DNA from: an uncultured Spirochaetales bacterium
GTDB taxonomy: Bacteria; Spirochaetota; Spirochaetia; Sphaerochaetales; Sphaerochaetaceae
NCBI GenBank assembly: GCA_902803145.1
Contig: CADCOT010000050.1
Span: forward strand, 1 to 33,402
DNA length: 33,402 nt
Reading direction: 5' to 3'
The position numbers and the translations under genes are program-made. Positions 23,079 through 33,402 of this stretch are shown here, piece by piece. Position 1 is the first letter of the stretch; the number at the start of each line of letters is the position of its first letter. The notes beneath the pieces were generated by a model that was not told the origin of the DNA, searched no databases, and worked only from the letters and a program-made list of their open reading frames with translations.

Positions 23079-23591
23079 ATGGATTATCAGACAAGAGTAA
23101 ACGCTGAGAAAGAAGCTGCTGTAAAACAGCTCAAGGAAGAGTTTGGTCAGTATTCCGGATTCATCTTCGCTGACTACCGTGGTCTTACTGTTGAGGAGAT
23201 TACAAACCTCCGCAAACAGCTCAGAGCCAAGGAAGCAGTATGCCGTGTTGTCAAGAACCGCTATGCAAAGATTGCAATGAAGGAACTTGGACATGACGGT
23301 CTTGATGATCAGATGGTCGGACCCACAGCAGTAGTAATGGCCAATGACGAGCAGAACGCTATTGCAAAGATAGTGTTTGAAGCAGCAAAGAACAGCGGAA
23401 ATAAGATGCAGGTTCGCGGTGCACTGCTCGATGGAAACGTAATGGATGCAGCTGCAGCAGAAGCATTCTCCAAGCTGCCTGGCAGGCTTGAACTTATCAG
23501 CATGCTTATGGCAACAATGAAAGCTCCTGTACAGAAGCTTGCAGCCACACTTCTTGCTTACAAAGAAAAGCTTGAAGCATCACAGAACTAA
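23079..23591 (+). CDS. rplJ: 50S ribosomal protein L10
   Basis: 170 residues, base of the L10-(L7/L12) stalk. It has GFIFADYRGLTVEEITNLRKQLR and a C-terminal helix that binds L12 dimers. Only 14 bases separate it from rplA, so the usual L10 leader upstream of rplJ is absent. GAGAGGTG precedes ATG 23079. Confidence 0.97.
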   Translation: MDYQTRVNAEKEAAVKQLKEEFGQYSGFIFADYRGLTVEEITNLRKQLRAKEAVCRVVKNRYAKIAMKELGHDGLDDQMVGPTAVVMANDEQNAIAKIVFEAAKNSGNKMQVRGALLDGNVMDAAAAEAFSKLPGRLELISMLMATMKAPVQKLAATLLAYKEKLEASQN

Positions 23592-23630
23592 TACGTTATT
23601 AGTCTTCAGACGTAACCTGCTATTAACGTA
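23592..23630 (+). other. Hairpin between rplJ and rplL
   Basis: TACGTTATTAG (23592-23602) pairs with CTATTAACGTA (23620-23630), 10 of 11 positions, starting right after the rplJ stop. No T run follows. It may be a processing or stabilising hairpin that helps set the higher L7/L12 output. Confidence 0.6.
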
Positions 23631-23661
23631 AGAAAAAGAAAATTTTTAAGGAGAAGGTAAT

Positions 23662-24045
23662 ATGGCTACTATTTCAAAAGACGAAATTCTTGAGGCTATT
23701 GCCAACATGACAGTTCTTGAGGTCTCTGATCTCATCAAAGCAATGGAAGAAAAGTTCGGTGTCACAGCCGCTGCAGCAGTTGTAGCTGGCCCCGCAGCCG
23801 GTGCTGCTCCCGCAGAAGAAGCTGAAGAGAAGACAGAGTTTGATGTTATTCTCAAGAGCTTTGATCCTGCTAAGAAGATTGCAGCAATTAAGGCAGTCAG
23901 AGGCGTTGTTCCCGAGCTCGGTCTCAAGGAAGCAAAAGACCTTGTTGAAGCCGGTGGAAAGGTTAAGGAAGGCGTTTCCAAAGCAGATGCAGCAGATATC
24001 AAGGCAAAACTCGAAGCTGAAGGCTGCGTAGTCGAGGTCAAATAA
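23662..24045 (+). CDS. rplL: 50S ribosomal protein L7/L12
   Basis: 127 residues: N-terminal dimerisation helices, an Ala/Gly/Pro-rich hinge (~38-52), and the C-terminal domain with [20 protein letters not shown] that recruits translation factors. AAGGAGAAGG lies before ATG 23662. It is multicopy on the ribosome, so separate high translation is expected. Confidence 0.98.
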   Translation: MATISKDEILEAIANMTVLEVSDLIKAMEEKFGVTAAAAVVAGPAAGAAPAEEAEEKTEFDVILKSFDPAKKIAAIKAVRGVVPELGLKEAKDLVEAGGKVKEGVSKADAADIKAKLEAEGCVVEVK

Positions 24046-24060
24046 TTAATTAATTTTCCG

Positions 24061-24098
24061 GAAACCTCCTATGCCCGAAAAGGGCACAGGAGGGTTTC
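24061..24098 (+). terminator. Attenuator-like hairpin between rplL and rpoB
   Basis: GAAA-CCTCCT arms (24061-24070) pair with AGGAGG-G-TTTC (24088-24098, one bulged G). An inner stem TGCCC (24072-24076) / GGGCA (24082-24086) closes a GAAAA loop. There is no long T run, so it is better seen as a partial terminator or processing site, as found between rplL and rpoB in E. coli. Confidence 0.6.
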
Positions 24099-24116
24099 TG
24101 TCAGTTGGGGGTAAAC

Positions 24117-27100
24117 ATGGTTGCCGGAAAAAGCAAACCCATAAACAGGACCTATATCGGTACTGACTACAGAGAAGTTTGTACTCTTCCCGATCTTATC
24201 GGTATTCAGAAGGACTCTTACGAGAATTTCCTCGGAGAAGGGCTTGAAGACGTATTCAAGTCTATTTTCCCTATTGAAAGTTCAAACGGAGAGATGACCC
24301 TTCTCTATGATTCCTATTCTCTTGATTACGACGGAATCAAATATAACGAGATTGAGTGCAAAAAGAAGGGCAGAACATATAGTGTTCCTCTTAAGGCAGT
24401 CATCAGCCTTGAACTCTCAGCAAATGACGAGTTGAGGGAAAAAGAGATATTCCTGGGGGACATTCCTCTCATGACAGACCGCGGTACATTTATTGTCAAC
24501 GGTGCTGAGCGTGTAGTGGTAAGCCAGATCCACAGATCTCCAGGCGTAATCTTCTCATATGAAAAGAGCACAGGTTCCAGCGAGAAGGATAAGAGTGTCT
24601 ACTCATCAAGAATCATTCCTTACCGCGGATCATGGCTTGAATTTGAAATAGACGAAAAGAAGCACGTTATTGCAGCCAAGATTGACCGCAAGAAGAGGAT
24701 TCTCGGAACCCTTTTCCTCAGAGCAATCGGTCTGAACACACGTGAAAAGATTATAAACGCTTTCTACAGCACAAAAACTGTTCAGCTTTCAGATGCAATT
24801 GAAGGCTGCTATCCTTCAAAGGACATCTTTGTAGAAGAAGGCAACGGCGCAAAGAAGGAGCTTGTTAAGGAATTCCAGGCCGGAAGAAAGCTTCTGCGTG
24901 CCGATATTGACCATCTTGCAGAACTGGGAATCAAAGAGCTGGAAATTGCAGACCTTGATGCTCCTGAATCACTGCATTCTGAAATGATTTTCAGATGCTT
25001 TGAGATGGAAGAGTCAAAGTACACAAGACCGGATGTCAGCGATGAGCCCACAAAGGAAGATGTTCTTACAAGTATCTATGCTGTTCTCATGCCCGGTGAA
25101 ATTATCACCGTTGAAAGAGGAGAAAAAGATCTTAACGATATGTTCTTCTCTTCAAGACGTTATGACTTGGGTGCAGTAGGTAGATATAAGCTCTATAAGA
25201 AATTCCACGCAGGCGAGGAAGAGTCTGAAGACTACGACGAGTCTGTTACAACTCTTACTCCGCAGGACATTGTAGACACAATGAAGTTCCTCATGAAGGT
25301 CTACATTGGAGAAGAGACTATTGACGATATTGACCACCTTGGAAACCGCCGTGTAAGAAGCGTTGGAGAACTTCTCCAGCAGCAGCTCAAGGCAGCTTTT
25401 TCAAGAATGGAAAGAACCGCCAAGGAAAGAATGAACGCAACCCAGGATGATCAGAAGGGCCCGCTCAAGCCGCAGGATCTTGTTTCAAACAAGCCCATCG
25501 TTGCAGCTATCAAGGACTTCTTCGGTTCATCACAGTTCTCACAGTTCATGGATCAGATTAACCCGCTGGCAGAACTGACCCACAAGAGAAGACTTACAGC
25601 TCTTGGTAACGGCGGTCTTAACAGAGATCGTGCAGGCTTTGAGGTTCGTGACGTTCACTACACACATTACGGAAGAATGTGTCCTATTGAAACTCCTGAA
25701 GGTCCGAACATTGGTCTTATCGTTTCTCTTGCTAACTACACAAGGATCAACAAGCACGGCTTCCTGGTAACTCCGTACCGCAAGGTTGTTGACGGAAAGG
25801 CTACAGATGAAGTTCGTTTCCTTGATGCAAATGATGAAGAGAAATACTTCATTGCACAGGCCAACGCAAAACTTAACGCAGACGGAAGTTTTGCAGATAC
25901 AGATATTCCTGTAAGAAACAAGGGTGATTACACCACAAGAAAGGCCGGAGATCCGGAAATCAAGTACATGGACGTATCTCCCAAACAGGTAGTTTCTGTT
26001 GCTGCATCACTTATTCCGTTCCTTGAACACGACGACGCAAACCGCGCACTGATGGGTTCAAACATGCAGCGCCAGGGCGTTCCTCTTTTGTTCCCCGAGG
26101 CACCTAGAGTAGGTACCGGAATGGAAACCAAGACAGCTTATGACTCAGGTGTTCTGGTTAAGTCAGTACACGCAGGTACAGTTGTTTATGTTTCTTCTAC
26201 AAGAATAATTGTTGCCCCCGAAAGTCACGAACTCATTGAACTTGAGGACGGCGTTTGTGCAACAGTAGGCTTTGGTGACAAACTCGGTAAGGGTTCAGTT
26301 GTTGCAAAATCCTCTTCTAAGTCTATAAAGACAAAGAACGGCGGTTACGTTGTACACATTTCAAAGACTCTTGTAGATGTTGTTCCGGAATCTGAGACAG
26401 TTGTTCAGGAAATTCCTGCCTGTGAAAGAGACTACGGCCGCACATCTTATGTTTCAGTCGGTCAGGTTGTCTCTGCAAAGCAGGTAATGTATGAAGATGT
26501 CCGTGAAAAGACAGACAGAAACAAGCCTGCAACAAAGAAGGAAATCAGGGCAGCAGCAACCGGTTATGTTGTTGCAATTACTCCTGACAGCGTTGTCATT
26601 GCAAAGACAGACAAGTACGAAATCCAGAAGTACCAGAGAACAAACCAGGATACATGTTTCACACAGGTTCCTATTGTTTCATACGGTCAGAAAGTTGAAG
26701 CCGGTGCAGTAATTGCAGACGGACCTGCAACAGACCGCGGAGATCTGGCACTTGGAAGAAACATCCTTGTCGGATTTGTTCCATGGAACGGATACAACTA
26801 CGAAGACGCAGTTCTCATCTCTGAAAGAGTTGTTAAGGAAGATATTTACACATCTATCCATATCCATGAGTTCACCGCAGAGGTTCGTGAGACAAAACTT
26901 GGACCTGAGCGCCTGACAAAGGATATCCCCAATGTCGGAGAAAACATGACACGTCATTTGGATGAAGAGGGTATTGTAAATATTGGTACCATGGTTCATC
27001 CGGGCCACATCCTTGTAGGTAAGGTCACTCCTAAGAGTGAGACAGATACAACTCCCGAATTCAAGCTTCTTAACTCAATCTTCGGTGAGAAGGCTAAGGA

Positions 27101-27995
27101 AGTAAGGGATACATCGCTGAAGGTTCCACACGGAACCGAAGGCATTGTTATCGATGTCCAGAGACTGAAGAAGTCAGATTCTGACGAGCTTTCACCGGGC
27201 GTTGAGGAGAGCATCAAGGTTCTCATTGCAACAAAGAGAAAGCTCCGCCAGGGTGATAAGATGGCTGGTCGTCATGGAAACAAGGGTGTTGTTTCAAGAA
27301 TTCTTCCTGAAGAAGATATGCCGTTCATGGAAGACGGAACATCTTTGGATGTCTGTCTGAACCCGCTCGGCGTTCCTTCTCGTATGAACATTGGACAGCT
27401 TATGGAAACCCAGCTTGGTTGGGCTGCAGTAAAGCTTGACCAGTGGTATTCAACACCTGTATTCCAGAGCGCAACAATGGAACAGATTGAGCAGAAGTGC
27501 GTTGAAGCAGGTCTTCCTGAGAACTCAAAGGTCACACTTTATGACGGAAGAACAGGAACACCGTTTGTAAACAAGGTATTCTGCGGATACATCTATTATC
27601 TGAAACTGCATCACCTTGTTGATGACAAGATGCATGCAAGAAGTACCGGACCTTATTCACTGGTTACACAGCAGCCTCTGGGCGGTAAAGCTCAGTTCGG
27701 CGGCCAGAGACTGGGAGAAATGGAGGTATGGGCACTTGAGGCTTACGGTGCAGCCAACACACTGCAGGAGCTTCTTACCATCAAGTCTGATGATATGAAC
27801 GGCCGTGTGAAGATTTACGAAAGCATTGTTAAGGGCGAGCCCTCAATCAATGCAGGTATGCCGGAAGCATTCAACGTGCTTGTACAGGAAATCAGAGGAC
27901 TTGCACTTGATATGAGTGTTTACGATTCCAGAGGTAAACAGGTAGCCCTTACCGAACGTGATGATGAGATCATCAGGAAAAAGGGCCAGAACTGA
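24117..27995 (+). CDS. rpoB: DNA-directed RNA polymerase subunit beta
   Basis: 1292 residues. I start at ATG 24117, with GGGGG (24107-24111) 5 bases upstream; a TTG at 24105 is in frame but less likely. Catalytic core blocks are intact: [50 protein letters not shown] and [12 protein letters not shown]. It is over 100 residues longer than the roughly 1170-1180 I recall for other Treponema. The extra length lies at about residues 690-812, between two similar GxVVxxxxxxxVV stretches. The rifampicin region has Thr at the E. coli S531 position and Asn at P535. It lies 21 bases before rpoC as usual. Confidence 0.97.
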   Translation: MVAGKSKPINRTYIGTDYREVCTLPDLIGIQKDSYENFLGEGLEDVFKSIFPIESSNGEMTLLYDSYSLDYDGIKYNEIECKKKGRTYSVPLKAVISLELSANDELREKEIFLGDIPLMTDRGTFIVNGAERVVVSQIHRSPGVIFSYEKSTGSSEKDKSVYSSRIIPYRGSWLEFEIDEKKHVIAAKIDRKKRILGTLFLRAIGLNTREKIINAFYSTKTVQLSDAIEGCYPSKDIFVEEGNGAKKELVKEFQAGRKLLRADIDHLAELGIKELEIADLDAPESLHSEMIFRCFEMEESKYTRPDVSDEPTKEDVLTSIYAVLMPGEIITVERGEKDLNDMFFSSRRYDLGAVGRYKLYKKFHAGEEESEDYDESVTTLTPQDIVDTMKFLMKVYIGEETIDDIDHLGNRRVRSVGELLQQQLKAAFSRMERTAKERMNATQDDQKGPLKPQDLVSNKPIVAAIKDFFGSSQFSQFMDQINPLAELTHKRRLTALGNGGLNRDRAGFEVRDVHYTHYGRMCPIETPEGPNIGLIVSLANYTRINKHGFLVTPYRKVVDGKATDEVRFLDANDEEKYFIAQANAKLNADGSFADTDIPVRNKGDYTTRKAGDPEIKYMDVSPKQVVSVAASLIPFLEHDDANRALMGSNMQRQGVPLLFPEAPRVGTGMETKTAYDSGVLVKSVHAGTVVYVSSTRIIVAPESHELIELEDGVCATVGFGDKLGKGSVVAKSSSKSIKTKNGGYVVHISKTLVDVVPESETVVQEIPACERDYGRTSYVSVGQVVSAKQVMYEDVREKTDRNKPATKKEIRAAATGYVVAITPDSVVIAKTDKYEIQKYQRTNQDTCFTQVPIVSYGQKVEAGAVIADGPATDRGDLALGRNILVGFVPWNGYNYEDAVLISERVVKEDIYTSIHIHEFTAEVRETKLGPERLTKDIPNVGENMTRHLDEEGIVNIGTMVHPGHILVGKVTPKSETDTTPEFKLLNSIFGEKAKEVRDTSLKVPHGTEGIVIDVQRLKKSDSDELSPGVEESIKVLIATKRKLRQGDKMAGRHGNKGVVSRILPEEDMPFMEDGTSLDVCLNPLGVPSRMNIGQLMETQLGWAAVKLDQWYSTPVFQSATMEQIEQKCVEAGLPENSKVTLYDGRTGTPFVNKVFCGYIYYLKLHHLVDDKMHARSTGPYSLVTQQPLGGKAQFGGQRLGEMEVWALEAYGAANTLQELLTIKSDDMNGRVKIYESIVKGEPSINAGMPEAFNVLVQEIRGLALDMSVYDSRGKQVALTERDDEIIRKKGQN

Positions 27996-28012
27996 GAAGG
28001 GAGGAGCATAGA

Positions 28013-31000
28013 ATGAAAGAAATTCAGGATTTTGACAGTGTAATGATCAAACTTGCTTCACCCGAGCAGATCAAGGCCTGGTCTTACGGTGAGGTGAAGA
28101 AGCCCGAGACCATCAACTACAGAACTCTCAGACCGGAGAGAGAAGGTCTTTTCTGTGAAAAGATTTTCGGAACCACAAAGGAATGGGAGTGCTACTGCGG
28201 AAAGTTCAAGAGCATCCGTTACAAGGGTGTTGTCTGTGACCGCTGTGGAGTTGAAGTTACAAACACAAAAGTGAGAAGAGAGAGAATGGGTCATATTACC
28301 CTGGCTTCTCCCGTATCACACATTTGGTATTACAGAAGCGTGCCCTCTCGCATGGGTTATCTGCTGGATCTGAACCGCAATGCCCTGCAGAGTGTTCTGT
28401 ACTATGAGAAGTACATTGTCATCAACCCCGGTGACGAGAACAAGGGCAAGCAGATTGAGATTGGCCCCGGAAGGACAATTGAACTGAAGGAAATGCAGCT
28501 TCTCAGCGAAGAAGAGTATGTTGCTCTCAGAGATAAGGTGGGTGACACCTTTACAGCAGCAATGGGCGCAGAGGCAATCAGAACTCTTCTTGCAAACCTT
28601 GATCTTGAAGCTCTGAGCATCAAACTCAGAGACCAGATGAGAGCAAAGGGCGATAAGGCTGATAAGAAACTCCTCAAGAGAATTGAGGTTGTAGACAACT
28701 TCCTTGCTTCAGACAACCGTCCTGAGTGGATGATTCTCACAGTCATCCCCGTTATCCCGCCGGATCTCAGACCTATGGTTCAGCTTGATGGCGGAAGATT
28801 TGCCACAAGTGACCTCAATGACCTTTACAGAAGAGTCATTAACAGAAACAACCGCCTCCAGCGCCTCATCAGCCTGCACGCTCCTGACATCATTGTCCGC
28901 AATGAGAAGAGAATGCTGCAGGAAGCAGTAGATGCCCTCTTTGACAACTCAAAGAGAAAGCGCGGCGCAGTAAAGGGTGCAAACAGCAGACCTCTCAAGT
29001 CCCTGTCAGACATGCTCAAAGGTAAGCAGGGCAGATTCAGACAGAACCTCCTTGGTAAGCGTGTTGACTATTCAGGACGTTCAGTAATTGTTGTAGGTCC
29101 GGAACTCAGAATCCATCAGTGCGGTCTCCCGTCAAAGATGGCTCTTGAGCTTTACAAGCCCTTCCTTATGAAGAAGCTTGTTCAGAGCGGAATTGCATCC
29201 AACGTAAAGAAGGCAAAGACAATTGTTGAGCAGGAGACCAACGAAGTCTGGTCAGTTCTTGACGAGGTTGTCAAAGAACATCCAGTCATGCTCAACCGTG
29301 CACCCACACTGCACAGACTTGGTATCCAGGCCTTTGAGCCTGTTCTGGTAGACGGAAAGGCCATCAAACTCCACCCGCTCGTTTGTCATGCATTCAACGC
29401 AGACTTTGACGGTGACCAGATGGCAGTCCACGTACCTCTTACCCAGGCAGCTCAGCTTGAGTGTTGGACACTCATGCTCAGTGCTACAAACCTTCTTGAC
29501 CCGGCAAACGGTAAGCCCATTGTCTATCCTTCACAGGATATGGTTCTGGGAATTAACTACCTGACCAGAGAAAAGAACAACGACAAGGGTGAGGGCCGCT
29601 ACTACGATAATATTGAAGAAGTTATTCTCGCAATTGAGAACAACGTTCTTTCATACAATGCAAAGATCGGTTACAGACTCCCCAACGGTGACAGATTCCT
29701 GTTCCCCAAGGATCCGGATGACTACACAACACCCGGCAGACTTCTCTTTGCAGATGCTCTTCCCCAGGTTCCCGGAATTGACTTCCGTAAGGATCTGAAC
29801 AAGTGCTTTGGAGACAAGGGACTTAAGAAACTCATTACCCAGGCTTTGAAGACAAGCCCGAACTCTGTTGTCTGTCAGCTTGTAGACGCCATCAAGGATG
29901 TAGGTTACAAGTACGCAACAATCTTCGGTGCAACAATCGGTCTTTCAGACATGATTATTCCTGAAGCAAAGAAGGAAATCATTGAGCAGGCCAACAAGAA
30001 ACAGTCAGAAGTTCTGGATCAGTACCACCACGGTCAGATTTCTCAGGAAGAGCGTTACAACACCTTGATCAGCACATGGTCAGAGGCAAATGAAAAACTC
30101 GCTGACAAGCTGATGGAAGACATGAAGAAGAGCCAGGACGGTTTCAACCCGCTGTTCCTCATGGCAGACTCCGGAGCTAGAGGTTCTAAGACCCAGATCA
30201 GACAGTTGGGCGGAATGCGCGGACTCATGGCTAAGCCAAACGGCGATATCATTGAGTTCCCGATTAAGTCAAACTTCAAGGAAGGCCTTTCAATTATCGA
30301 GTTCTTCATTTCAACAAACGGTGCTCGTAAGGGTCTTTCAGATACAGCTCTGAAAACTGCTGAAGCAGGTTACCTGACAAGAAGACTTGTTGATATCTCT
30401 CAGGACGTTGTTGTAAACGAGGAAGACTGCGGAACAATCAACGGTCTTGAAAGAACAGCAATCAAGGACGGTGAAGACATTGTTGCAACACTTGCAGAGC
30501 GCATTACCGGCCACTACACACTTGAAAATGTAATCAATCCTTCAACAGGAGAGATTATTGTTCCTCTTGATCATGAGATTACAGATGAAGAGGCAAAGCA
30601 GATTGAAGATGCCGGTGTAGAAAAGGTTCTTGTAAGAACAGTTCTTACCTGTGAATCAAAGCACGGTGTATGTAAGAAGTGTTACGGACGCAACCTTGCA
30701 ACCAACAAGCCTGTTTCAGTCGGTGAGGCAGTAGGTATCATTGCAGCTCAGTCAATCGGACAGCCCGGTACACAGCTGACCATGAGAACGTTCCACGTCG
30801 GTGGTACTGCTTCTACAAGTGCTGAAGGCAACAAGGTTTCATTCAAGCACCCCATCTTTGTTGAAGCAATTAACGGAAACACTGTTTTCCGTGAACCCGA
30901 TCCTGCAGAAAAACTTGGACCTGCAGTCCTGTTCACAAGAAAGGGAAGCATTGTTTACAGAAACGTTATTGATAACTTTGATCTTCCTGCAGATGCAGAA

Positions 31001-32386
31001 CTTCTGGTTGCAGACGGAGACAAGGTTGCCGGAAAACAGGAACTGTTCAGAGGCGCCTTTGCCAACCCGCACGGCGGATTTGTCAGAATTACCGGCAACA
31101 GAAAGAAGAAGCTCTATGTTTTGGGACCTGTTGAGCGCGTAAACGCAAGAACAGGTGCAGAACTTAAGATTGAAGGACCCGGCTATGTTGAAGCCAATAC
31201 TGCAATTATCACATTTGATCCGTTCTCAGAACCGATCATCAGTGAGTTTGACGGTATGGTCCATTTCAAGGATCTTGTTCTTGGTACAACACTTGTCAAG
31301 GAAGTCAACGAAGAAACCGGTACAATCGGATACAGAGTTACAGACCATGTTCTGGAGTCAACAGAACCTGCTCTCGTAATCTACGATGAGTTCGGAGATC
31401 CGTACGAAGAGAACGGTAAGGTTGTTTCAGAATACCTGCTGCCCGGTTCATCTTACATCCTGGTCCAGGAAGGCCAGCTTGTTAAGAAGGGTCATACAAT
31501 TGCCAAGCTGCTTACAGCCGGTGCAAAGACTAAGGATATTACCGGTGGTCTTCCCCGTGTCGGAGAACTCTTTGAAGCCAGAAGACCCAGAAACGTTGCA
31601 GTTCTTGCTGCAGTTTCCGGAGAGGTTATCTTTGGTAAGATTGTTAAGGGTAAGAGAGAGATTCTGGTCAGAGACGAGTATGGTAAGCTTCACAAGCACA
31701 TGATTCTGCTTGGAAAGCACATCCTGGTCAGAGACGGAGACCATGTTGATGCAGGAGAGCGTCTGTGTGACGGAAACTACAACCCGCACGACATTCTTTC
31801 AATCAACGGAGAGAACGCACTTCAGCAGTTCCTGCTTGATGAAGTCCAGGAAGTTTACAGACTTCAGGGCGTAGATATCAACGACAAGCACCTGGGAATT
31901 GTTGTTAGACAGATGCTCCGCAAGGTTGTGATTGTCCGTGTTGGCGATACTTCCTTCATTCAGGATCAGCGCGTTGACAAGTTCCGTTTCCACGAAGAGA
32001 ACCGCAAGGTAATAGCAGGAGGCGGACAGCCTGCAGTTGCAAGACCGTGTCTGCTCGGTATTACCCATGCATCTCTTTCAATTGACTCATTTGTCAGTGC
32101 TGCATCATTCCAGGAGACAACAAGAGTTCTTACAAATGCTGCTATTGCCGGTAGCCGTGATGAGCTCAGAGGTCTTAAGGAGAACGTCATTATCGGTCAC
32201 CTCATCCCTGCAGGAACAGGTATGAAGTGCTATCGTGATGTCAAACTCAAGAATGAAGATATGTATCGTCTTGAGGATGCAGAGAAGGCCAAGGCTGAGG
32301 ATAATTTTGCAGAGGATCTTGTTCCGGAGATGTCCTTTGTAGAAGATGATAATTCCGATGCTGACTATATGGACGAAGAAGACTGA
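28013..32386 (+). CDS. rpoC: DNA-directed RNA polymerase subunit beta'
   Basis: 1457 residues. First zinc site C60, C62, C75, C78; the catalytic NADFDGD magnesium site is at 462-468. The second zinc site is in EEDCGTI and [11 protein letters not shown], and the trigger-loop region has [33 protein letters not shown] precedes ATG 28013. The C-terminus ends in a highly acidic tail ([14 protein letters not shown]). It assembles with RpoB, alpha and sigma. Confidence 0.98.
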   Translation: MKEIQDFDSVMIKLASPEQIKAWSYGEVKKPETINYRTLRPEREGLFCEKIFGTTKEWECYCGKFKSIRYKGVVCDRCGVEVTNTKVRRERMGHITLASPVSHIWYYRSVPSRMGYLLDLNRNALQSVLYYEKYIVINPGDENKGKQIEIGPGRTIELKEMQLLSEEEYVALRDKVGDTFTAAMGAEAIRTLLANLDLEALSIKLRDQMRAKGDKADKKLLKRIEVVDNFLASDNRPEWMILTVIPVIPPDLRPMVQLDGGRFATSDLNDLYRRVINRNNRLQRLISLHAPDIIVRNEKRMLQEAVDALFDNSKRKRGAVKGANSRPLKSLSDMLKGKQGRFRQNLLGKRVDYSGRSVIVVGPELRIHQCGLPSKMALELYKPFLMKKLVQSGIASNVKKAKTIVEQETNEVWSVLDEVVKEHPVMLNRAPTLHRLGIQAFEPVLVDGKAIKLHPLVCHAFNADFDGDQMAVHVPLTQAAQLECWTLMLSATNLLDPANGKPIVYPSQDMVLGINYLTREKNNDKGEGRYYDNIEEVILAIENNVLSYNAKIGYRLPNGDRFLFPKDPDDYTTPGRLLFADALPQVPGIDFRKDLNKCFGDKGLKKLITQALKTSPNSVVCQLVDAIKDVGYKYATIFGATIGLSDMIIPEAKKEIIEQANKKQSEVLDQYHHGQISQEERYNTLISTWSEANEKLADKLMEDMKKSQDGFNPLFLMADSGARGSKTQIRQLGGMRGLMAKPNGDIIEFPIKSNFKEGLSIIEFFISTNGARKGLSDTALKTAEAGYLTRRLVDISQDVVVNEEDCGTINGLERTAIKDGEDIVATLAERITGHYTLENVINPSTGEIIVPLDHEITDEEAKQIEDAGVEKVLVRTVLTCESKHGVCKKCYGRNLATNKPVSVGEAVGIIAAQSIGQPGTQLTMRTFHVGGTASTSAEGNKVSFKHPIFVEAINGNTVFREPDPAEKLGPAVLFTRKGSIVYRNVIDNFDLPADAELLVADGDKVAGKQELFRGAFANPHGGFVRITGNRKKKLYVLGPVERVNARTGAELKIEGPGYVEANTAIITFDPFSEPIISEFDGMVHFKDLVLGTTLVKEVNEETGTIGYRVTDHVLESTEPALVIYDEFGDPYEENGKVVSEYLLPGSSYILVQEGQLVKKGHTIAKLLTAGAKTKDITGGLPRVGELFEARRPRNVAVLAAVSGEVIFGKIVKGKREILVRDEYGKLHKHMILLGKHILVRDGDHVDAGERLCDGNYNPHDILSINGENALQQFLLDEVQEVYRLQGVDINDKHLGIVVRQMLRKVVIVRVGDTSFIQDQRVDKFRFHEENRKVIAGGGQPAVARPCLLGITHASLSIDSFVSAASFQETTRVLTNAAIAGSRDELRGLKENVIIGHLIPAGTGMKCYRDVKLKNEDMYRLEDAEKAKAEDNFAEDLVPEMSFVEDDNSDADYMDEED

Positions 32387-32398
32387 GACTGATATAAT
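32370..32398 (+). promoter_or_regulatory. Possible promoter of rpsL-rpsG
   Basis: TGGACG (32370-32375), 17 bp, TATAAT (32393-32398), partly inside the 3' end of rpoC. It would give the rpsL operon its own transcript with a structured leader. Confidence 0.45.
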
Positions 32399-32402
32399 CG
32401 GT

Positions 32403-32476
32403 CTCTGTCTTCAGAGATATATGTCCGGCGTATGCCGGATTGAATTGCGTATTCAACAGATTTACGCCTTGAGCGT
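32403..32476 (+). other. Structured leader of rpsL
   Basis: Three small hairpins in the 121 bases between rpoC and rpsL: CTCTG / CAGAG (32403-32416), TCCGGC / GCCGGA (32424-32439, loop GTAT) and ACGC / GCGT (32464-32476). It could be an autoregulatory site for S7 or S12, but I do not recognise a known motif. Confidence 0.4.
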
Positions 32477-32507
32477 AGCGTTGTTTACGGAGAGGAGGGC
32501 ATAAGAA

Positions 32508-32882
32508 ATGCCTACAATTAACCAGTTGATCAGAAAGGGTCGTTCAACGCCGAAGTCAAAGACAAAGTCTCCGGCTCTTGAAGGTTGCCCGCAGAAACGT
32601 GGTGTCTGCACAAAGGTTATGACAGTTACACCTAAGAAACCTAACTCAGCTCTGAGAAAGGTTGCCCGTGTACGTCTGTCAAACGGAATTGAAGTTACAG
32701 CTTACATTCCCGGTATCGGACATAACCTGCAGGAACACTCCGTTGTTCTCCTCCGTGGCGGTAGAGTTAAGGACCTGCCTGGTGTTCGTTATCACATTGT
32801 CCGTGGTACAAAGGATACTCAGGGTGTCACCGACAGAAAGAGAAGCCGCTCCAAGTACGGTACAAAGAAACCAAAGGCTTGA
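32508..32882 (+). CDS. rpsL: 30S ribosomal protein S12
   Basis: 124 residues, decoding-centre protein. [16 protein letters not shown] and [13 protein letters not shown] keep the lysines that correspond to streptomycin-sensitive S12. A very strong ribosome site (GGAGAGGAGGG) lies before ATG 32508. First gene of the str-type operon with rpsG. Confidence 0.98.
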   Translation: MPTINQLIRKGRSTPKSKTKSPALEGCPQKRGVCTKVMTVTPKKPNSALRKVARVRLSNGIEVTAYIPGIGHNLQEHSVVLLRGGRVKDLPGVRYHIVRGTKDTQGVTDRKRSRSKYGTKKPKA

Positions 32883-32897
32883 TGAGGAGGAACTGTT

Positions 32898-33368
32898 ATG
32901 TCAAGAAGAACAAACGCACCCGTCAGGGAAATCCTTCCGGATTCAGTTTACAACAGCGTCACAGTTGAGAAATTCATCAACCGCATGATGCTCGACGGAA
33001 AGAAGTCTGTCAGCACTCGCATTCTCTACGATGCAATGACAATCATGGGCGAGAAGACCGGTGAGTCTCCGCTTGATGTATTCACAAAGGCTCTTGAGAA
33101 TGTAAAGCCTGTTGTTGAAGTCAAGTCAAAGCGTGTAGGTGGAGCTACATACCAGGTTCCTACGGAAATCCGTGAGCCCAGACGTGAAGCTCTTGCAATG
33201 CGCTGGCTCATTGCTGCCGCACGTGGTCGTGCAGGTAAGTCAATGTCAGAAAAGCTTGCAGCCGAAATGCTTGATGCATACGGCAATACAGGTACAGCCT
33301 TCAAGAAGAAGGAAGACATGCACCGCATGGCAGAAGCAAACAAGGCATTTGCCCACATCCGCTTCTGA
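32898..33368 (+). CDS. rpsG: 30S ribosomal protein S7
   Basis: 156 residues, primary assembly protein of the 30S head. Recognisable by [15 protein letters not shown] and [28 protein letters not shown] precedes ATG 32898, 15 bases after rpsL. The 34 bases beyond the stop show nothing; fusA or another str-operon gene may follow outside the window. Confidence 0.98.
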   Translation: MSRRTNAPVREILPDSVYNSVTVEKFINRMMLDGKKSVSTRILYDAMTIMGEKTGESPLDVFTKALENVKPVVEVKSKRVGGATYQVPTEIREPRREALAMRWLIAAARGRAGKSMSEKLAAEMLDAYGNTGTAFKKKEDMHRMAEANKAFAHIRF

Positions 33369-33402
33369 TTATTGCAAAACTTCAGATGAAAGAGATTGGA
33401 AC

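Noticed and set aside
22650-23294. 214-codon antisense frame across rplA/rplJ
   Set aside because: Spans two well-supported ribosomal genes, low-complexity composition, no initiation signals.
23646-24041. 131-codon antisense frame covering rplL
   Set aside because: It arises from the alanine/glutamate-rich codons of rplL read backwards; no ribosome site or homology I recognise.

Overview
The window looks like a core-genome segment of a spirochaete, most likely a host-associated Treponema. The basis is the MetQ lipoprotein resembling T. pallidum TpN32, a string of small outer-membrane beta-barrels with near-identical signal peptides, the order tRNA-Trp, secE, nusG, rplKAJL, rpoBC, rpsLG, and a RpoB rifampicin region that departs from the sensitive consensus. 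Species cannot be named from sequence reading alone.

Layout. 2-2695: methionine ABC importer, metN (5' truncated by the window edge), metI and metQ. Between metI and metQ lies a promoter with an overlapping perfect palindrome, then a 21-codon ORF with three consecutive Met codons running into an intrinsic-terminator hairpin, a candidate methionine attenuator. 2778-6161: an 1127-residue fusion of an APC-type amino-acid permease to PAS-like domains and a GGDEF diguanylate cyclase. 6226-9630: four tandem paralogous outer-membrane beta-barrel genes, three with similar upstream TGTAAC...TATT boxes. 9722-11870: rmuC overlapping argF. 11812-13754: a TetR regulator divergent from an M20 metallopeptidase, with interlocked promoters on a 14-bp palindrome. 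13749-14561: a hypothetical protein with PD-(D/E)XK-like motifs. 14743-17361: clpB, preceded by a 12-bp stem that hides its Shine-Dalgarno sequence, a candidate RNA thermometer. 17327-20456 (minus): a MocA-like nucleotidyltransferase behind glycogen phosphorylase.

20602 to the end is the translation/transcription block: tRNA-Thr(GGT), rpmG, tRNA-Trp(CCA), secE, nusG, a structured leader that mimics the L1-binding site of 23S rRNA, rplK, rplA, rplJ, a hairpin, rplL, an attenuator-like hairpin, rpoB (with an apparent insertion of more than 100 residues), rpoC, rpsL and rpsG.

The most unusual items are the candidate Met leader peptide, the clpB 5' UTR structure, the permease-cyclase fusion, the RpoB insertion, and several promoters whose -10 box lies only 7-8 bp before a start codon, suggesting leaderless mRNAs. 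No phage, insertion sequence, CRISPR array or rRNA was seen. No gene-free stretch exceeds about 220 bases.
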